64,000 nucleotides of DNA. Origin: Clostridium sp. HBUAS56010 (GTDB taxonomy: Bacteria; Bacillota; Clostridia; Lachnospirales; Lachnospiraceae). The notes under the pieces were generated by a model, which saw only the letters and a program-made list of their open reading frames with translations, made no database searches and was not told the DNA's origin. Position numbers and translations under genes: made by a program. This document shows, piece by piece, positions 39,784 through 49,548 of the stretch. The stretch spans positions 1 through 64,000 of the forward strand of contig NZ_SULJ01000008.1 in assembly GCF_007115105.1 (NCBI RefSeq), read 5' to 3'. Every line of letters begins with the position of its first letter. Position 1 is the stretch's first letter.

Positions 39784-41703
39784 ATGATTCTTTCATGCAG
39801 CAATATCAGCAAAGCTTTTGGAAGCAATGAGGTGATTAAACAGGCTTCTTTTCATATAGAGGACCATGAAAAAGCAGCAATCGTAGGGATTAACGGTGCA
39901 GGAAAATCCACACTTTTAAAAATCATCATCGGAGAGATGCCTGCAGACAGAGGGGAAGTGGTAATTTCCAAAGGAAAAACTTTGGGCTATCTTGCCCAGC
40001 ACCAGGATCTGTCAGGAGAAAAGAGTATTTACGAAGAAGTCCTTGAAGTTAAGCGGCCAATCATTGAGATGGAAGAAAAGATCCGTCAGATGGAACTTGA
40101 TATGAAGCACTTAACCGGTCCGGATTTAGACCATATGCTTTCTGCCTACAGCCGCTTAAACCATGACTTTGAGCAGCAGAACGGTTATGCGTATCAAAGT
40201 GAAGTAACCGGTGTTTTAAAGGGACTTGGTTTTTCAGAGGAAGACTTTAAAAAACCAGTCTCCGCCTTGTCAGGAGGACAGAAAACCAGAGTCTCCCTTG
40301 GACGGCTTCTCCTTACAAAACCAGATATTATCCTTCTCGATGAGCCGACCAACCATCTGGATATGGACTCCATCGCATGGCTGGAAAGCTATTTAATCAA
40401 TTATGATGGCAGTGTGATTATCGTAGCTCATGACCGTTATTTTCTGGATCGGGTGGTCACAAAGATCATTGAACTCGATAATGGGAATATGAACGTCTAC
40501 CAGGGCAATTATACCGATTACAGCCAGAAGCGTGCCATGATACGTGATGCCCAGATGAAGGCTTATCTAAATCAGCAGCAGGAGATCAAACACCAGGAAG
40601 AAGTCATTACCAAATTAAAATCATTTAACCGGGAAAAATCCATAAAGCGTGCAGAAAGCCGGGAAAAGATGTTGGATAAAATCGAACTGCTGGACAAACC
40701 CTCTCATGTAAACGATGAGATGAGGATTCGTCTGGAACCCAACATCATCAGCGGCAATGACGTTCTTACCGTAAAAGATTTAAAAAAATCATTTCAGCAG
40801 AATCATCTTTTTGACAAGCTGAGTTTCGAGATTAAGCGGGGAGAACGGGTTGCCATCATTGGCGGCAATGGAACCGGGAAAACAACAATACTGAAGATAC
40901 TCAACGGGATTTTAGAAGCGGATGCAGGGCAGATCGCCTTAGGTTCTAAGGTACATATCGGCTACTATGACCAGGAGCATCACGTGCTGCATATGGAAAA
41001 GACTCTTTTTGATGAACTGCAGGACACCTATCCTTCCATGAACAACACCCAGATCCGCAATATTTTAGCCGCATTCTTATTCACTGGAGATGACGTATAT
41101 AAGAGGATAAAAGATTTAAGCGGCGGGGAGCGGGGAAGAGTTTCCCTCGCCAAATTAATGCTGTCCGAAGCAAACTTTTTAATCCTCGATGAGCCGACGA
41201 ACCATTTAGACATTACTTCCAAAGAGATTCTGGAGGACGCTTTAATCAATTATACAGGTACGGTTCTTTATGTCTCCCATGACCGGTACTTTATTAACAA
41301 AACTGCCACAAGAATCCTGGACTTAACAAACCATACTCTGGTCAATTACATCGGTAATTATGATTATTATCTGGAAAAAAAGGAGCTTATGACCAGTCTT
41401 TATGCCAATCCAGTGCAAGTGTCTGTCTCTTCCTCCCAAACAGAAGAAACATCAGACATAAAAGTGGACTGGAAGACACAAAAAGAAGAACAGGCACGGT
41501 TGCGCAAGCGGCAGAATGAATTGAAGAAAACAGAAGACAAAATTCACCAATTAGAAACAAGGGATGGAGAAATTGACGAACTGCTTATGAAAGAAGAAAT
41601 CTTCACCGATGTCCAAAAGCTGATGGAACTGAACAACGAAAAAGAAGCCATCAGCCAGGAACTGGTTTCTCTTTATGAACAGTGGGAAGAACTGGCAGAA
41701 TAA
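39784..41703 (+). CDS. ABC-F family ATPase (translation factor type)
   Basis: The 639-residue soluble ABC protein has two ATPase domains. Domain 1 shows GINGAGKSTLLK (about 36), LSGGQKTRVSLGRLL and ILLDEPTNHLDMDS. A linker with a basic, helical arm follows (about 230 to 310). Domain 2 shows GGNGTGKTTILK, LSGGERGRVSLAKLML and LILDEPTNHLDITS. A C-terminal coiled coil (LRKRQNELKKTEDKIHQLE) is as in Uup/YdiF-type members. ABC-F proteins act on ribosomes; some confer antibiotic protection, but this arm is not diagnostic. The start at 39784 follows AGGAGGAAATGAACAC; the longer upstream frame overlaps rex and is not used. Confidence 0.94.
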   Translation: MILSCSNISKAFGSNEVIKQASFHIEDHEKAAIVGINGAGKSTLLKIIIGEMPADRGEVVISKGKTLGYLAQHQDLSGEKSIYEEVLEVKRPIIEMEEKIRQMELDMKHLTGPDLDHMLSAYSRLNHDFEQQNGYAYQSEVTGVLKGLGFSEEDFKKPVSALSGGQKTRVSLGRLLLTKPDIILLDEPTNHLDMDSIAWLESYLINYDGSVIIVAHDRYFLDRVVTKIIELDNGNMNVYQGNYTDYSQKRAMIRDAQMKAYLNQQQEIKHQEEVITKLKSFNREKSIKRAESREKMLDKIELLDKPSHVNDEMRIRLEPNIISGNDVLTVKDLKKSFQQNHLFDKLSFEIKRGERVAIIGGNGTGKTTILKILNGILEADAGQIALGSKVHIGYYDQEHHVLHMEKTLFDELQDTYPSMNNTQIRNILAAFLFTGDDVYKRIKDLSGGERGRVSLAKLMLSEANFLILDEPTNHLDITSKEILEDALINYTGTVLYVSHDRYFINKTATRILDLTNHTLVNYIGNYDYYLEKKELMTSLYANPVQVSVSSSQTEETSDIKVDWKTQKEEQARLRKRQNELKKTEDKIHQLETRDGEIDELLMKEEIFTDVQKLMELNNEKEAISQELVSLYEQWEELAE

Positions 41704-41708
41704 ATTAT

Positions 41709-41754
41709 AAAAGGTGCATGAAACAGCATATAACGGCTGTTTCATGCACCTTTT
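41709..41754. terminator. Bidirectional terminator
   Basis: A perfect 19-bp stem (AAAAGGTGCATGAAACAGC and its complement) lies between the convergent ABC-F and nitroreductase genes. Confidence 0.9.
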
Positions 41755-41774
41755 CACCATTCATCAAAAAGAAT

Positions 41775-42518
41775 TTACTTGTTATTTGAAAACTTCTGGC
41801 TTTTCAGTGTTGGATAAACCTCCGGATAGTAAACACTCTGATAGATCCTTGAAGTCAGCTTGCTCCAGTTCCCCTCTTTTTCAAGCCCCTGCTCTTTTAG
41901 ATACGATTCCATATCATGATCATACTGGTCAATCACTTCCTCCATACCTTCTGCCTTATAAGATTCATTATGACGGAATGTTTCAAAAGGCATCCTTGGT
42001 TTCTTGTGGGAATGGTCTTTTGGATAACCAACTGCAAGACCCACCAAAGGATAAGTATATTCCGGAAGATTTAACAGTTCAATCAGTTCTTGTGGATTCT
42101 TCCGCACACCTCCAATTGGAACAATTCCCAGTCCAAGGGATTCTGCTGATATAATTGCACCACCCATTAACAAACCGCCGTCAAAAGAGCCTGTAATGAT
42201 TCCCTCCACGCTTTCATGAGCCACCTGGGTAAGACCATTCTTCTTCGCTGCTAAATCTGTTTTGTAAAAATCCATTATAAACACGAGGAAAACAGGTGCC
42301 TCTTCTATCCAGTGCTGGTTCCCGCAAAGTTCTGCAATCCTTGCCTTTTTCTTTTTATCCCTTATTACAATAACAGAAGTCTGCTGACCGTTAATGGAAT
42401 TGGGCATTGACTGGGCAGACTTAAGAATCTCATCAATGGTGCTGTCGTCAACATCTTTATCAAGGAAATTACGAATGGATCTGTGATCCTGTATCACTTT
42501 TATGGTATCGTTCATCAT
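41775..42518 (-). CDS. Nitroreductase-family FMN oxidoreductase (NfsA/Frp-like)
   Basis: The 247-residue protein has DHRSIRNFLDKDV (FMN phosphate), SMPNSINGQQTSVIVIRD, GSFDGGLLMGGAIISAESLGLGIVPIGG (flavin site) and TYPLVGLAVGYP, the layout of NADPH-dependent oxygen-insensitive nitroreductases of the NfsA/FRP group. Natural substrates are uncertain. AGGAGAGAACT precedes the ATG. It is a single-gene unit, unrelated in detail to the TM1586-type protein at 29765. Confidence 0.92.
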   Translation of the reverse strand: MMNDTIKVIQDHRSIRNFLDKDVDDSTIDEILKSAQSMPNSINGQQTSVIVIRDKKKKARIAELCGNQHWIEEAPVFLVFIMDFYKTDLAAKKNGLTQVAHESVEGIITGSFDGGLLMGGAIISAESLGLGIVPIGGVRKNPQELIELLNLPEYTYPLVGLAVGYPKDHSHKKPRMPFETFRHNESYKAEGMEEVIDQYDHDMESYLKEQGLEKEGNWSKLTSRIYQSVYYPEVYPTLKSQKFSNNK

Positions 42519-42667
42519 AGTTCTCTCCTATTTCTTTATTGAATGCAGCAGTATCTGAACTTCTGCCGCAGCTTTTAATATGTTTTACAAAATTTAATTT
42601 AATACAATATATGTTATGATAATACATTTTATATCCTGTTGTCAATATATTTTTAACCTTTTACAGA

Positions 42668-42706
42668 AAAAAGCGGTCTGGAATCCTATTCCAAACCGCC
42701 TACTTT
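42668..42706 (-). terminator. Terminator of the second cell-wall-binding protein gene
   Basis: GGCGGTTTGGAAT pairs with ATTCCAGACCGC, followed by TTTTTTC on the minus strand; it overlaps the stop codon region. Confidence 0.8.
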
Positions 42707-43752
42707 TCTTTCATATCCCCATATAAAATCTCTTTTAATATCTCTGTCACTTCCGGCACTTCCTCTTCCATCTCCGCCTTTGTTATGGTTGAACTCACAT
42801 AACTGCTGAAAAGTTTTCCAAAATAAAATGTCATATCATCAGAAAAATATTCCGGCATGTTTATAAATTCATCCACAGAATAACGGTACATGGAAAGATC
42901 TCTCGCCTGTTCACTGTCCTTCCCGTAACAACCAGAAGCATATCCAATATATTCTCCAAACGCTTCCGTCAAATCCGATGGATTGCAGATCTTGATTTTT
43001 TTGTAATTGGTATCCAGTTTATGCTGCACATAATAAACACCATTCTCTGTCATTGGAGCTGAAAAATATGATTTCCCCGGATAGAACAGGACCTGCCAGC
43101 CTTCCTCATTAAAACGCTTCACCCACTGCCTTGGAATGTTCTTTGAAGCTTCTGTAAACGCTTCCTTTACCTCACCTGCAGGTGTGTAGGTCTGTCTTCT
43201 TCCCTCAATCTTAATATCAAGATCCCTGTTGCGTACGCCATTCTCATCCATATAGGCAAGCCCTACATACTGATTGGCAGCCATCTGCCCGTTATCGAAA
43301 AAAAAGTAACGCCGCCCCGCTACATTCTTATATCCGGAAGATGCCATCTCTCCCTTAAAGGAGAACCAGTACCAGCTTCCGTCTACGTCCTGAAACCAGC
43401 CTTTTTTTGCATTGCCGTCTTTGTCATAATAATGCCACTTTTCTTCCTCTTCATCATAACGCCAGCCCAGTTCCAATTCTCCTGTTTCAGAAAAGCAATA
43501 CGCCATTCCACCGATCTTTCTCCAGTCAGCAGCCATATATCCATCGTTATCAAAATAATACCAGTATCCGCCAATTTCTTCCCAGGTACTCTTTTTAAAG
43601 TCACCCTTTTGATCTATGTATTTCCACCCATCAAAGTCCTTCTGCCAGTCCCACACAGGCGTAAGTCCTTCTGGTTCTTCCGCCTGTGATATCATAGGAA
43701 TACCCAGGCTCAAAAAAATCCATGCACACACTGCCAGCCAATGGTTTTTCAA
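42700..43752 (-). CDS. Secreted cell-wall-binding repeat protein
   Basis: The 350-residue protein has a signal peptide (WLAVCAWIFLSLGIPMISQA, cleavage near 25) and five to six aromatic/Gly repeats of the choline-binding type (GGYWYYFDNDGYM, GGMAYCFSETGEL, KWHYYDKDGNA, GSWYWFSFKGEM, GRRYFFFDNGQM) between residues 35 and 175. A 175-residue C-terminal region with no family I recognise follows (VLFYPGKSYFSAPM, KIKICNPSDLTEAFGEYIG, DMTFYFGKLFSSYV). It should sit on the cell surface. It shares only the repeats with the island protein at 849. AAAGGAGGTGTAAG precedes the ATG. Confidence 0.85.
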   Translation of the reverse strand: MKNHWLAVCAWIFLSLGIPMISQAEEPEGLTPVWDWQKDFDGWKYIDQKGDFKKSTWEEIGGYWYYFDNDGYMAADWRKIGGMAYCFSETGELELGWRYDEEEEKWHYYDKDGNAKKGWFQDVDGSWYWFSFKGEMASSGYKNVAGRRYFFFDNGQMAANQYVGLAYMDENGVRNRDLDIKIEGRRQTYTPAGEVKEAFTEASKNIPRQWVKRFNEEGWQVLFYPGKSYFSAPMTENGVYYVQHKLDTNYKKIKICNPSDLTEAFGEYIGYASGCYGKDSEQARDLSMYRYSVDEFINMPEYFSDDMTFYFGKLFSSYVSSTITKAEMEEEVPEVTEILKEILYGDMKEK

Positions 43753-43933
43753 GGTTCTTACACCTCCTTTCAGCCATCCTTTTTGTTACATAAAATTTTA
43801 CTATAGATCTACAAAAAAGTACAGGTTTCAAATGCTAAGTTTTTATAAAGAATGTCAAAGGTCTTCTTTTCAATTGACCGTTTATAGGCTATAATAGAAT
43901 CAAATTACTGGTTTCAGAAAGTGAGGAATCTCT

Positions 43934-44167
43934 ATGAACTGGAAACGTCCATTGGCAATCATCGGTGTAATTTTTTTATTGTCCATGTATGCAGTTGCTA
44001 TATTTGCCGCATTCTCAAACCATCCCCAGTCAAAAAACTGGTTGATGGCAGCCGTCTTTTCTACTGTCCTTGTACCTGTTTTTATCTATGCCATGGAACT
44101 GGTTTACCGGGTTCTAAAACCAGATTCCGCTGGGATAGACAAGCAGAAGGAACATGAGGAAAAATAA
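43934..44167 (+). CDS. Small two-helix membrane protein
   Basis: The 77-residue protein has two hydrophobic helices (LAIIGVIFLLSMYAVAIFAAF and WLMAAVFSTVLVPVFIYAMEL) and a charged tail (GIDKQKEHEEK). No family is recognised. AAAGTGAGGAATCTCT precedes the ATG, and a strong terminator follows the stop. It stands alone between divergent and convergent neighbours. Confidence 0.7.
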   Translation: MNWKRPLAIIGVIFLLSMYAVAIFAAFSNHPQSKNWLMAAVFSTVLVPVFIYAMELVYRVLKPDSAGIDKQKEHEEK

Positions 44168-44168
44168 A

Positions 44169-44215
44169 ATACGGAGAGCAAAAAAAGGTCAGTTCCTTTT
44201 TTTGCTCTCCGTTTT
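44169..44215. terminator. Bidirectional terminator
   Basis: ACGGAGAGCAAAAAAAGG pairs with CCTTTTTTTGCTCTCCGT around a short loop, between the small membrane protein and purA. Confidence 0.9.
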
Positions 44216-44232
44216 CTTTTTAGTAATCCCTT

Positions 44233-45510
44233 TTACTTGCGGTAAATAATCTCATCTCTGCCTGGTCCGTTTGACACCATGGTAATCTGAGTCTCCAGTT
44301 CTTTTTCGATGAATTCAATATAATTCCGGCAGTTTTCCGGAAGCTCTTCATATTTTGTAATTCCTCTGATATCACAGTTCCAGCCTGGAAGAATGGTATA
44401 CACTGGTTTTGCCTTATGAAGTAAGGTGGTGGTAGGGAAATCTTTTGTCACTTTTCCGTCAATCTCATATCCTACGCACACTGGAAGCTCTTCCAGATAT
44501 CCAAGCACATCAAGAACCGTTAAAGCAACTTCCGTAGCACCCTGAATCCGACAGCCATATCTGGAAGCAACAGCATCAAACCAGCCCATACGTCTTGGAC
44601 GTCCCGTTGTTGCGCCAAATTCACCGCCATCGCCGCCTCTGCGTCTTAATTCATCGGCTTCTTCCCCAAATATCTCACTGACGAATGCACCTGCACCAAC
44701 TGCGCTGGAATAAGCTTTAACAACCGTTGTAATATTTTTAATCTCATAAGGAGGAATTCCCGCTCCAATAGCACCATAAGCAGCCAGTGTAGAGGAGGAT
44801 GTAACCATTGGATAGATTCCATGGTCCGTATCCTTTAAAGAACCTAACTGTCCTTCTAAAAGAATGTTCTTGCCTTCCTTAATTGCCTCATGAAGATAGC
44901 TGGATACGTCGCAGACATAAGGTTCTACCATATCCCGGTATTCCATAAGAGTCGCAAATAATTCCTCCGGGTTAAGAGCTGGCTTGTGATAGAGATGCTC
45001 GAGCAACACATTCTTTGTCTCACAGACCCGGGAAATCTTATCTTTTAAAGCTTCCTCATCAAAAAGTTCACTAACCTGAAAACCGATCTTTGCATATTTA
45101 TCTGAATAAAATGGAGCAATCCCTGATTTTGTAGAGCCGAACGACTGTTTTCCCAGACGTTCTTCCTCATACTGATCAAATAAAATGTGATATGGCATCA
45201 AAATCTGAGCCCGGTCTGAAACCAGAATGCGGGGCTTTGGAACACCATTCTTTACAAGTTCCCCCACTTCCTTAACCAGAAATGGAATATTTAATGCCAC
45301 CCCGTTGCCGATAATACTGGTCGTATGATTGTAGAATACACCTGATGGCAGAAGGTGAAGTGCGAATTTGCCATAATTATTAATAATTGTGTGTCCGGCG
45401 TTGCTGCCTCCCTGGAAACGGATAATAATATCAGATTCCTTTGCCAGCATGTCTGTGATCTTGCCTTTTCCTTCATCGCCCCAATTGGCGCCTACGATTG
45501 CTCTTACCAT
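44233..45510 (-). CDS. purA: Adenylosuccinate synthetase
   Basis: It joins IMP and aspartate using GTP, the first step from IMP to AMP. The GTP loop GDEGKGK (residues 11 to 17), QGGSNAGHT, the catalytic Asp in ANWGDEG, FGSTKSGIAP, and TTTGRPRR-like GATTGRPRRMGWFD are present. The length of 425 is standard. AAGGAGGAACAATAAA precedes the ATG. It is a one-gene unit; purB, the next enzyme, lies about 1 kb away beyond a LysR gene. Confidence 0.97.
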   Translation of the reverse strand: MVRAIVGANWGDEGKGKITDMLAKESDIIIRFQGGSNAGHTIINNYGKFALHLLPSGVFYNHTTSIIGNGVALNIPFLVKEVGELVKNGVPKPRILVSDRAQILMPYHILFDQYEEERLGKQSFGSTKSGIAPFYSDKYAKIGFQVSELFDEEALKDKISRVCETKNVLLEHLYHKPALNPEELFATLMEYRDMVEPYVCDVSSYLHEAIKEGKNILLEGQLGSLKDTDHGIYPMVTSSSTLAAYGAIGAGIPPYEIKNITTVVKAYSSAVGAGAFVSEIFGEEADELRRRGGDGGEFGATTGRPRRMGWFDAVASRYGCRIQGATEVALTVLDVLGYLEELPVCVGYEIDGKVTKDFPTTTLLHKAKPVYTILPGWNCDIRGITKYEELPENCRNYIEFIEKELETQITMVSNGPGRDEIIYRK

Positions 45511-45608
45511 TTTATTGTTCCTCCTTCGAGTGAAATGCCTTTTACTACTCTATGATACTCTAAAGTATGTCATAAGTAAAATCAATAATATTTATATTCC
45601 CCATAATA

Positions 45609-46502
45609 TCAGCTTATATCATCAGTCATTAACTGCAGCAGCCGCTTCCCTGCAGGAGACACAGGGGTTTTACTGTCGGTGATGATGGAAAAATGTCTCT
45701 TTGGCATCTCTTCTTTAAATTGAAGCTGAATTAAATTTCCTTTTTCAAGTTCCTCTTTTGCAAAGCCGGACATAACACAGCCAATTCCAAGATTACGCAT
45801 GGCAAACTGCACGATCATGTCACTGGTGGAAAGTTCAAATTCAGGTTCCAACTCTACGCCCTGTTCTGCCAGATAGCGGTCCATAAACGTTCTGGTGCTG
45901 GTGTTTTTTTCCAAAAAAATACAGGGCAGATCCTTTAACATGCTGTAATCCAGCTTTTTCCCATGTAAATTGTTAAACTTTTCACCGGCAATAAACACAT
46001 TCTCAATCTCTTTTACCGGTGTACTGATCACTTCATTCCTGGCTTCAAACGGGGTACTGACCACGCCGAAATCAATCTTCCCTTCATAAAGAAACCGCAA
46101 AGTCTCAGAAGTAGGTCCATTGGATACCATGACCTTAATGCCTGGATGAAGATCATGAAATATCTCCAGATAAGGAAGTAAGTAAAATTGTAAAGTCATA
46201 TCGCTGGCACCAATCCGCACCTCTCCTGTATCAAGATCTTTCATCCGTCTGAGCATGGTTTCCCCCAGCCAGATACTATCCAGTCCTGATTTCACATAAT
46301 GGGAAAAAAATTCTCCTTCCCTGGTCAGCTTCACGCCCTTTGATGTTCGTAAAAAAAGCTGGCTGTCTAAAGACTGCTCCAGTTGTCTGACTGCCTGGCT
46401 GACTGCAGGCTGAGAGATGCACAGCTTTTCCGCCGCCAGAGTAATGCTCCCAAGCTGGGCAACATAATAAAACACTTTATAGTATTCCAAATTAACGCTC
46501 AT
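45609..46502 (-). CDS. LysR-family transcriptional regulator
   Basis: The 297-residue protein has a LysR helix-turn-helix (YYKVFYYVAQLGSITLAAEKL, then QPAVSQAVRQLEQSL) and an effector domain (VRIGASDMTLQFYLLPYLEIF, FGVVSTPFEARN, IGCVMSGFAKEELE). It resembles the CysL/YwfM-type group, but the effector is not known. I chose 46502 (MSVNLEYY), with AGGAGGAATT directly upstream; the longer frame to 46559 is made of purB terminator sequence. It is probably monocistronic, sitting after the purB terminator. Confidence 0.9.
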   Translation of the reverse strand: MSVNLEYYKVFYYVAQLGSITLAAEKLCISQPAVSQAVRQLEQSLDSQLFLRTSKGVKLTREGEFFSHYVKSGLDSIWLGETMLRRMKDLDTGEVRIGASDMTLQFYLLPYLEIFHDLHPGIKVMVSNGPTSETLRFLYEGKIDFGVVSTPFEARNEVISTPVKEIENVFIAGEKFNNLHGKKLDYSMLKDLPCIFLEKNTSTRTFMDRYLAEQGVELEPEFELSTSDMIVQFAMRNLGIGCVMSGFAKEELEKGNLIQLQFKEEMPKRHFSIITDSKTPVSPAGKRLLQLMTDDIS

Positions 46503-46520
46503 GAATTCCTCCTGACAAAA

Positions 46521-46557
46521 ACAAAAGCAGACAGACCGCAAGGTTCCGTCTGTCTGC
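46521..46557 (-). terminator. Terminator after purB
   Basis: GCAGACAGAC and GTCTGTCTGC form a perfect 10-bp stem, followed by TTTTGTTTTTG on the minus strand. Confidence 0.85.
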
Positions 46558-46564
46558 ATGATCT

Positions 46565-47995
46565 TTATACGTTTATCTCTGCTGTCAGTCCAAGAATTTC
46601 TTTGTTCTCCTCAAGCAGCGGAGTAACAATATCCCTTAAATAATCGGTAACCTGAACAGGAGCACAACCTACATATCTTCCAGGTTCCATGCTCTTTTTT
46701 AAATCTTCAATGGTCAAATTAAAGGTGGAATCAGCCGCAATCAGCTCCAGAAGGTTATTGTCAAGACCTCGTTCTTTTACATTGCGCCCTGCTTCCATGG
46801 AAAGTTCCCGGATTCTCTCATGAAGTTCCTGACGGTCTCCTCCTGCTTTTACAGCGTCCATCATAATGTTCTCAGTTGCCATAAAAGGAAGCTCTGCCAT
46901 CATATGTTTCTCAATTACCTTAGGGTATACTACCAGTCCATCAACAACATTGAGATACAGATCTAAAATTCCGTCAATAGCAAGAAAGCCCTCCGGAACA
47001 CTTAATCTTTTATTGGCTGAATCATCCAGCGTACGTTCAAACCACTGGGTAGATGAGACAAGCATAGGGTTCATCACATCAGCCATTACATAGTTGGATA
47101 AAGACGCAATCCGCTCACTTCTCATGGGATTTCGCTTGTAAGCCATGGCAGAAGATCCGATCTGACTTTTCTCAAAAGGCTCTTCTACTTCCTTTAAATG
47201 CTGTAAAAGACGGATGTCATTGGAAAACTTATGGGCACTCTGGGCAATTCCTGCCAGAATGTTCACCACCCGGCTGTCCACTTTTCTGGAATAAGTCTGT
47301 CCGGAAACAGGATAGCAGCCTGCATATCCCATCTTCTCTGCAATCAGGGCGTCCACTCTGCGTACCTTGTCCATATCACCGTCAAACAGTTCCAAAAAGC
47401 TTGCCTGTGTTCCAGTTGTTCCTTTAGAACCAAGAAGACGTATGGAACCCAGCAGATATTCCAGATCCTCCAGATCCATCAGCAGATCATGAATCCACAG
47501 GGTTGCACGCTTTCCTACGGTAGTCGGCTGTGCCGGCTGGAAATGGGTAAATGCAAGGGTTGGAAGTTCCCTGTAAGAATCTGCAAATTTAGCCAGTTCC
47601 GCAATCACGTTAAGCAGTTTCTTTCTGACAAGCTGCAATGCTTCTGTCATAAGAATAAGATCGGTATTATCCCCCACATAACAGGAGGTGGCACCTAAAT
47701 GAATAATTCCTTTTGCCTTCGGGCACTGTACTCCGTAAGCAAATACATGGGACATCACATCATGACGGACCTCTTTTTCTCTCTGTCTTGCCACGTCATA
47801 ATTGATCTCTTCCTGGTGCGCCTTTAATTCTTCTATCTGCTCTTCCGTAATCGGAAGCCCCAGTTCCTTTTCTGCCTCCGCCAGTGCAATCCACAGTTTT
47901 CTCCATGTCTTAAACTTTTTATCCGGTGAAAAAATATACTGCATCTCTTTGCTGGCATATCGCTCAGACAGCGGACTTTGGTATCGATCTGTCAT
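46565..47995 (-). CDS. purB: Adenylosuccinate lyase
   Basis: This enzyme acts twice in purine synthesis: SAICAR to AICAR, and adenylosuccinate to AMP. The fumarase/aspartase signature is SSAMAYKRNPMRSERI (about 285 to 300). THFQPAQPTTVGKRATLW and GATSCYVGDN carry the catalytic His region. The length of 476 fits the longer clostridial form. AAGGAGGAATTTAGGAACC precedes the ATG. It follows purF by 85 bases, probably as the last gene of purC-purF-purB. Confidence 0.96.
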   Translation of the reverse strand: MTDRYQSPLSERYASKEMQYIFSPDKKFKTWRKLWIALAEAEKELGLPITEEQIEELKAHQEEINYDVARQREKEVRHDVMSHVFAYGVQCPKAKGIIHLGATSCYVGDNTDLILMTEALQLVRKKLLNVIAELAKFADSYRELPTLAFTHFQPAQPTTVGKRATLWIHDLLMDLEDLEYLLGSIRLLGSKGTTGTQASFLELFDGDMDKVRRVDALIAEKMGYAGCYPVSGQTYSRKVDSRVVNILAGIAQSAHKFSNDIRLLQHLKEVEEPFEKSQIGSSAMAYKRNPMRSERIASLSNYVMADVMNPMLVSSTQWFERTLDDSANKRLSVPEGFLAIDGILDLYLNVVDGLVVYPKVIEKHMMAELPFMATENIMMDAVKAGGDRQELHERIRELSMEAGRNVKERGLDNNLLELIAADSTFNLTIEDLKKSMEPGRYVGCAPVQVTDYLRDIVTPLLEENKEILGLTAEINV

Positions 47996-48079
47996 GGTTC
48001 CTAAATTCCTCCTTGAGTCGTATTGGTTTTATGGTATCATATTTTTGATCATTTGGGAAGAGGAAGGAAACGGACTGGT

Positions 48080-49522
48080 TTATCTGTTGTATTCTCCCCG
48101 GATATCTTCCTTTGGCGGTTCAATGGGATAGTTCCCGCTGAAACATGCCGTGCAGATAGGCAGTTCCTGTGCCATCTCCGGCAAACGATCCATATTCAGA
48201 TAAGAAAGGGAATCTGCTCCCAATAAATCACGGATTTCTTCCACAGACCGGTTATGTGCAATAAGCTGCTCTTCATCAGGAATATCTGTTCCAAAATAGC
48301 AGGGATGAAGAAACGGCGGTGCACTGATACGGATATGAACTTCTTTTGCCCCTGCTTCCCGAAGCATATTGACAATCAACGCACTGGTCGTTCCACGTAC
48401 AATGGAATCATCAATCATGATCACCCGCTTTCCCACAACAGCCTCCCTTAAAACGTTCAGCTTAATCCTTACAGACGATTCCCGGTTGCTTTGCTTTGGC
48501 TTGATAAAGGTTCTTCCCACATAAGAGTTCTTTACAAAAGCGGTTCCGTATGGAATTCCTGACTGAAGCGAATAGCCAAGAGCTGCGGCATTGCCTGATT
48601 CCGGCACACCTACCACAAGATCTGCTTCTACAGGAGAATCCACGGCAAGGGCACGTCCGGCGGAAAGTCTTGCATGGTAAACGCTGACTCCGTCAAATAC
48701 GCTGTCCGGCCTTGCAAAATAAATGTATTCAAACACGCATCTGGCTTCTTTTGATTTATCTGCCGGGCAGAGACTGGTATCCGATACAATTCCATCTTTT
48801 GTAATGGTTACAATCTCACCTGGAAGTACATCCCGTACAAACTCTGCACCAATGGTATCCAATGCACAGCTTTCTGATACAATAATGTAGGCATTGTCCC
48901 TTTTCCCGATGCAAAGGGGTTTAAATCCGTAAGGATCTCGGGCGCCTATGAGCTTTCTCGGGCTCATGACCACCAGGGAATACGCTCCTACAATCTTTTT
49001 CATGGCATTTGCCACAGCCGCTTCAACCGATGTTGTCTTCACCCGTTCCCTTGCAATGTGATAGGCAATGACCTCTGAGTCGATGGTGGTCTGAAAAATG
49101 GCTCCGCTGTATTCCAGTTCTTTTCTCAGTTCCGGTGCATTAACAAGATTCCCGTTATGAGCCATTGCCAATGTTCCCTTTACATAGTTAAGAACCAGGG
49201 GCTGTGCATTTTCTCTGGTACTGCTTCCGGCAGTGGAATAACGAACATGACCTACTCCAATATTACCGTTAAGTCCTTCTAAAATTTCCGGAGTAAACAC
49301 TTCGTTACAAAGCCCCATCCCTTTATACGCATTGACTTTTCCCTTCGGTCCCTCTGTATCACTGACAGCGATTCCGCAGCTTTCCTGTCCTCTGTGCTGT
49401 AACGCAAATAATCCGTAATAAATGGTAGATGCAACGTCAGCGCCGTCAAAATCATACATACCGAAGACGCCGCATTCCTCATGTAACTCTTCCTCGATGT
49501 TGAAGTTTAATTCGTTATTCAT
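48080..49522 (-). CDS. purF: Amidophosphoribosyltransferase
   Basis: It makes phosphoribosylamine from PRPP and glutamine, the committed purine step. The 480-residue protein has a short propeptide before the Ntn nucleophile Cys17 (EECGVFG), the glutaminase motifs RGQESCG and HNGNLVN, and the PRPP site VIMIDDSIVRGTTSA. C-terminal Cys residues (ICTACFSGNYP) fit the Fe-S-containing Bacillus-type enzyme. It lies 26 bases after purC. Confidence 0.97.
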   Translation of the reverse strand: MNNELNFNIEEELHEECGVFGMYDFDGADVASTIYYGLFALQHRGQESCGIAVSDTEGPKGKVNAYKGMGLCNEVFTPEILEGLNGNIGVGHVRYSTAGSSTRENAQPLVLNYVKGTLAMAHNGNLVNAPELRKELEYSGAIFQTTIDSEVIAYHIARERVKTTSVEAAVANAMKKIVGAYSLVVMSPRKLIGARDPYGFKPLCIGKRDNAYIIVSESCALDTIGAEFVRDVLPGEIVTITKDGIVSDTSLCPADKSKEARCVFEYIYFARPDSVFDGVSVYHARLSAGRALAVDSPVEADLVVGVPESGNAAALGYSLQSGIPYGTAFVKNSYVGRTFIKPKQSNRESSVRIKLNVLREAVVGKRVIMIDDSIVRGTTSALIVNMLREAGAKEVHIRISAPPFLHPCYFGTDIPDEEQLIAHNRSVEEIRDLLGADSLSYLNMDRLPEMAQELPICTACFSGNYPIEPPKEDIRGEYNR

Positions 49523-49548
49523 CTAATATTTTTCCCTCTCTGTGCGGT

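Noticed and set aside
39784-41703. Antibiotic-resistance ABC-F call
   Set aside because: The interdomain arm gives no sign of a known resistance subtype, so only the general family is stated.
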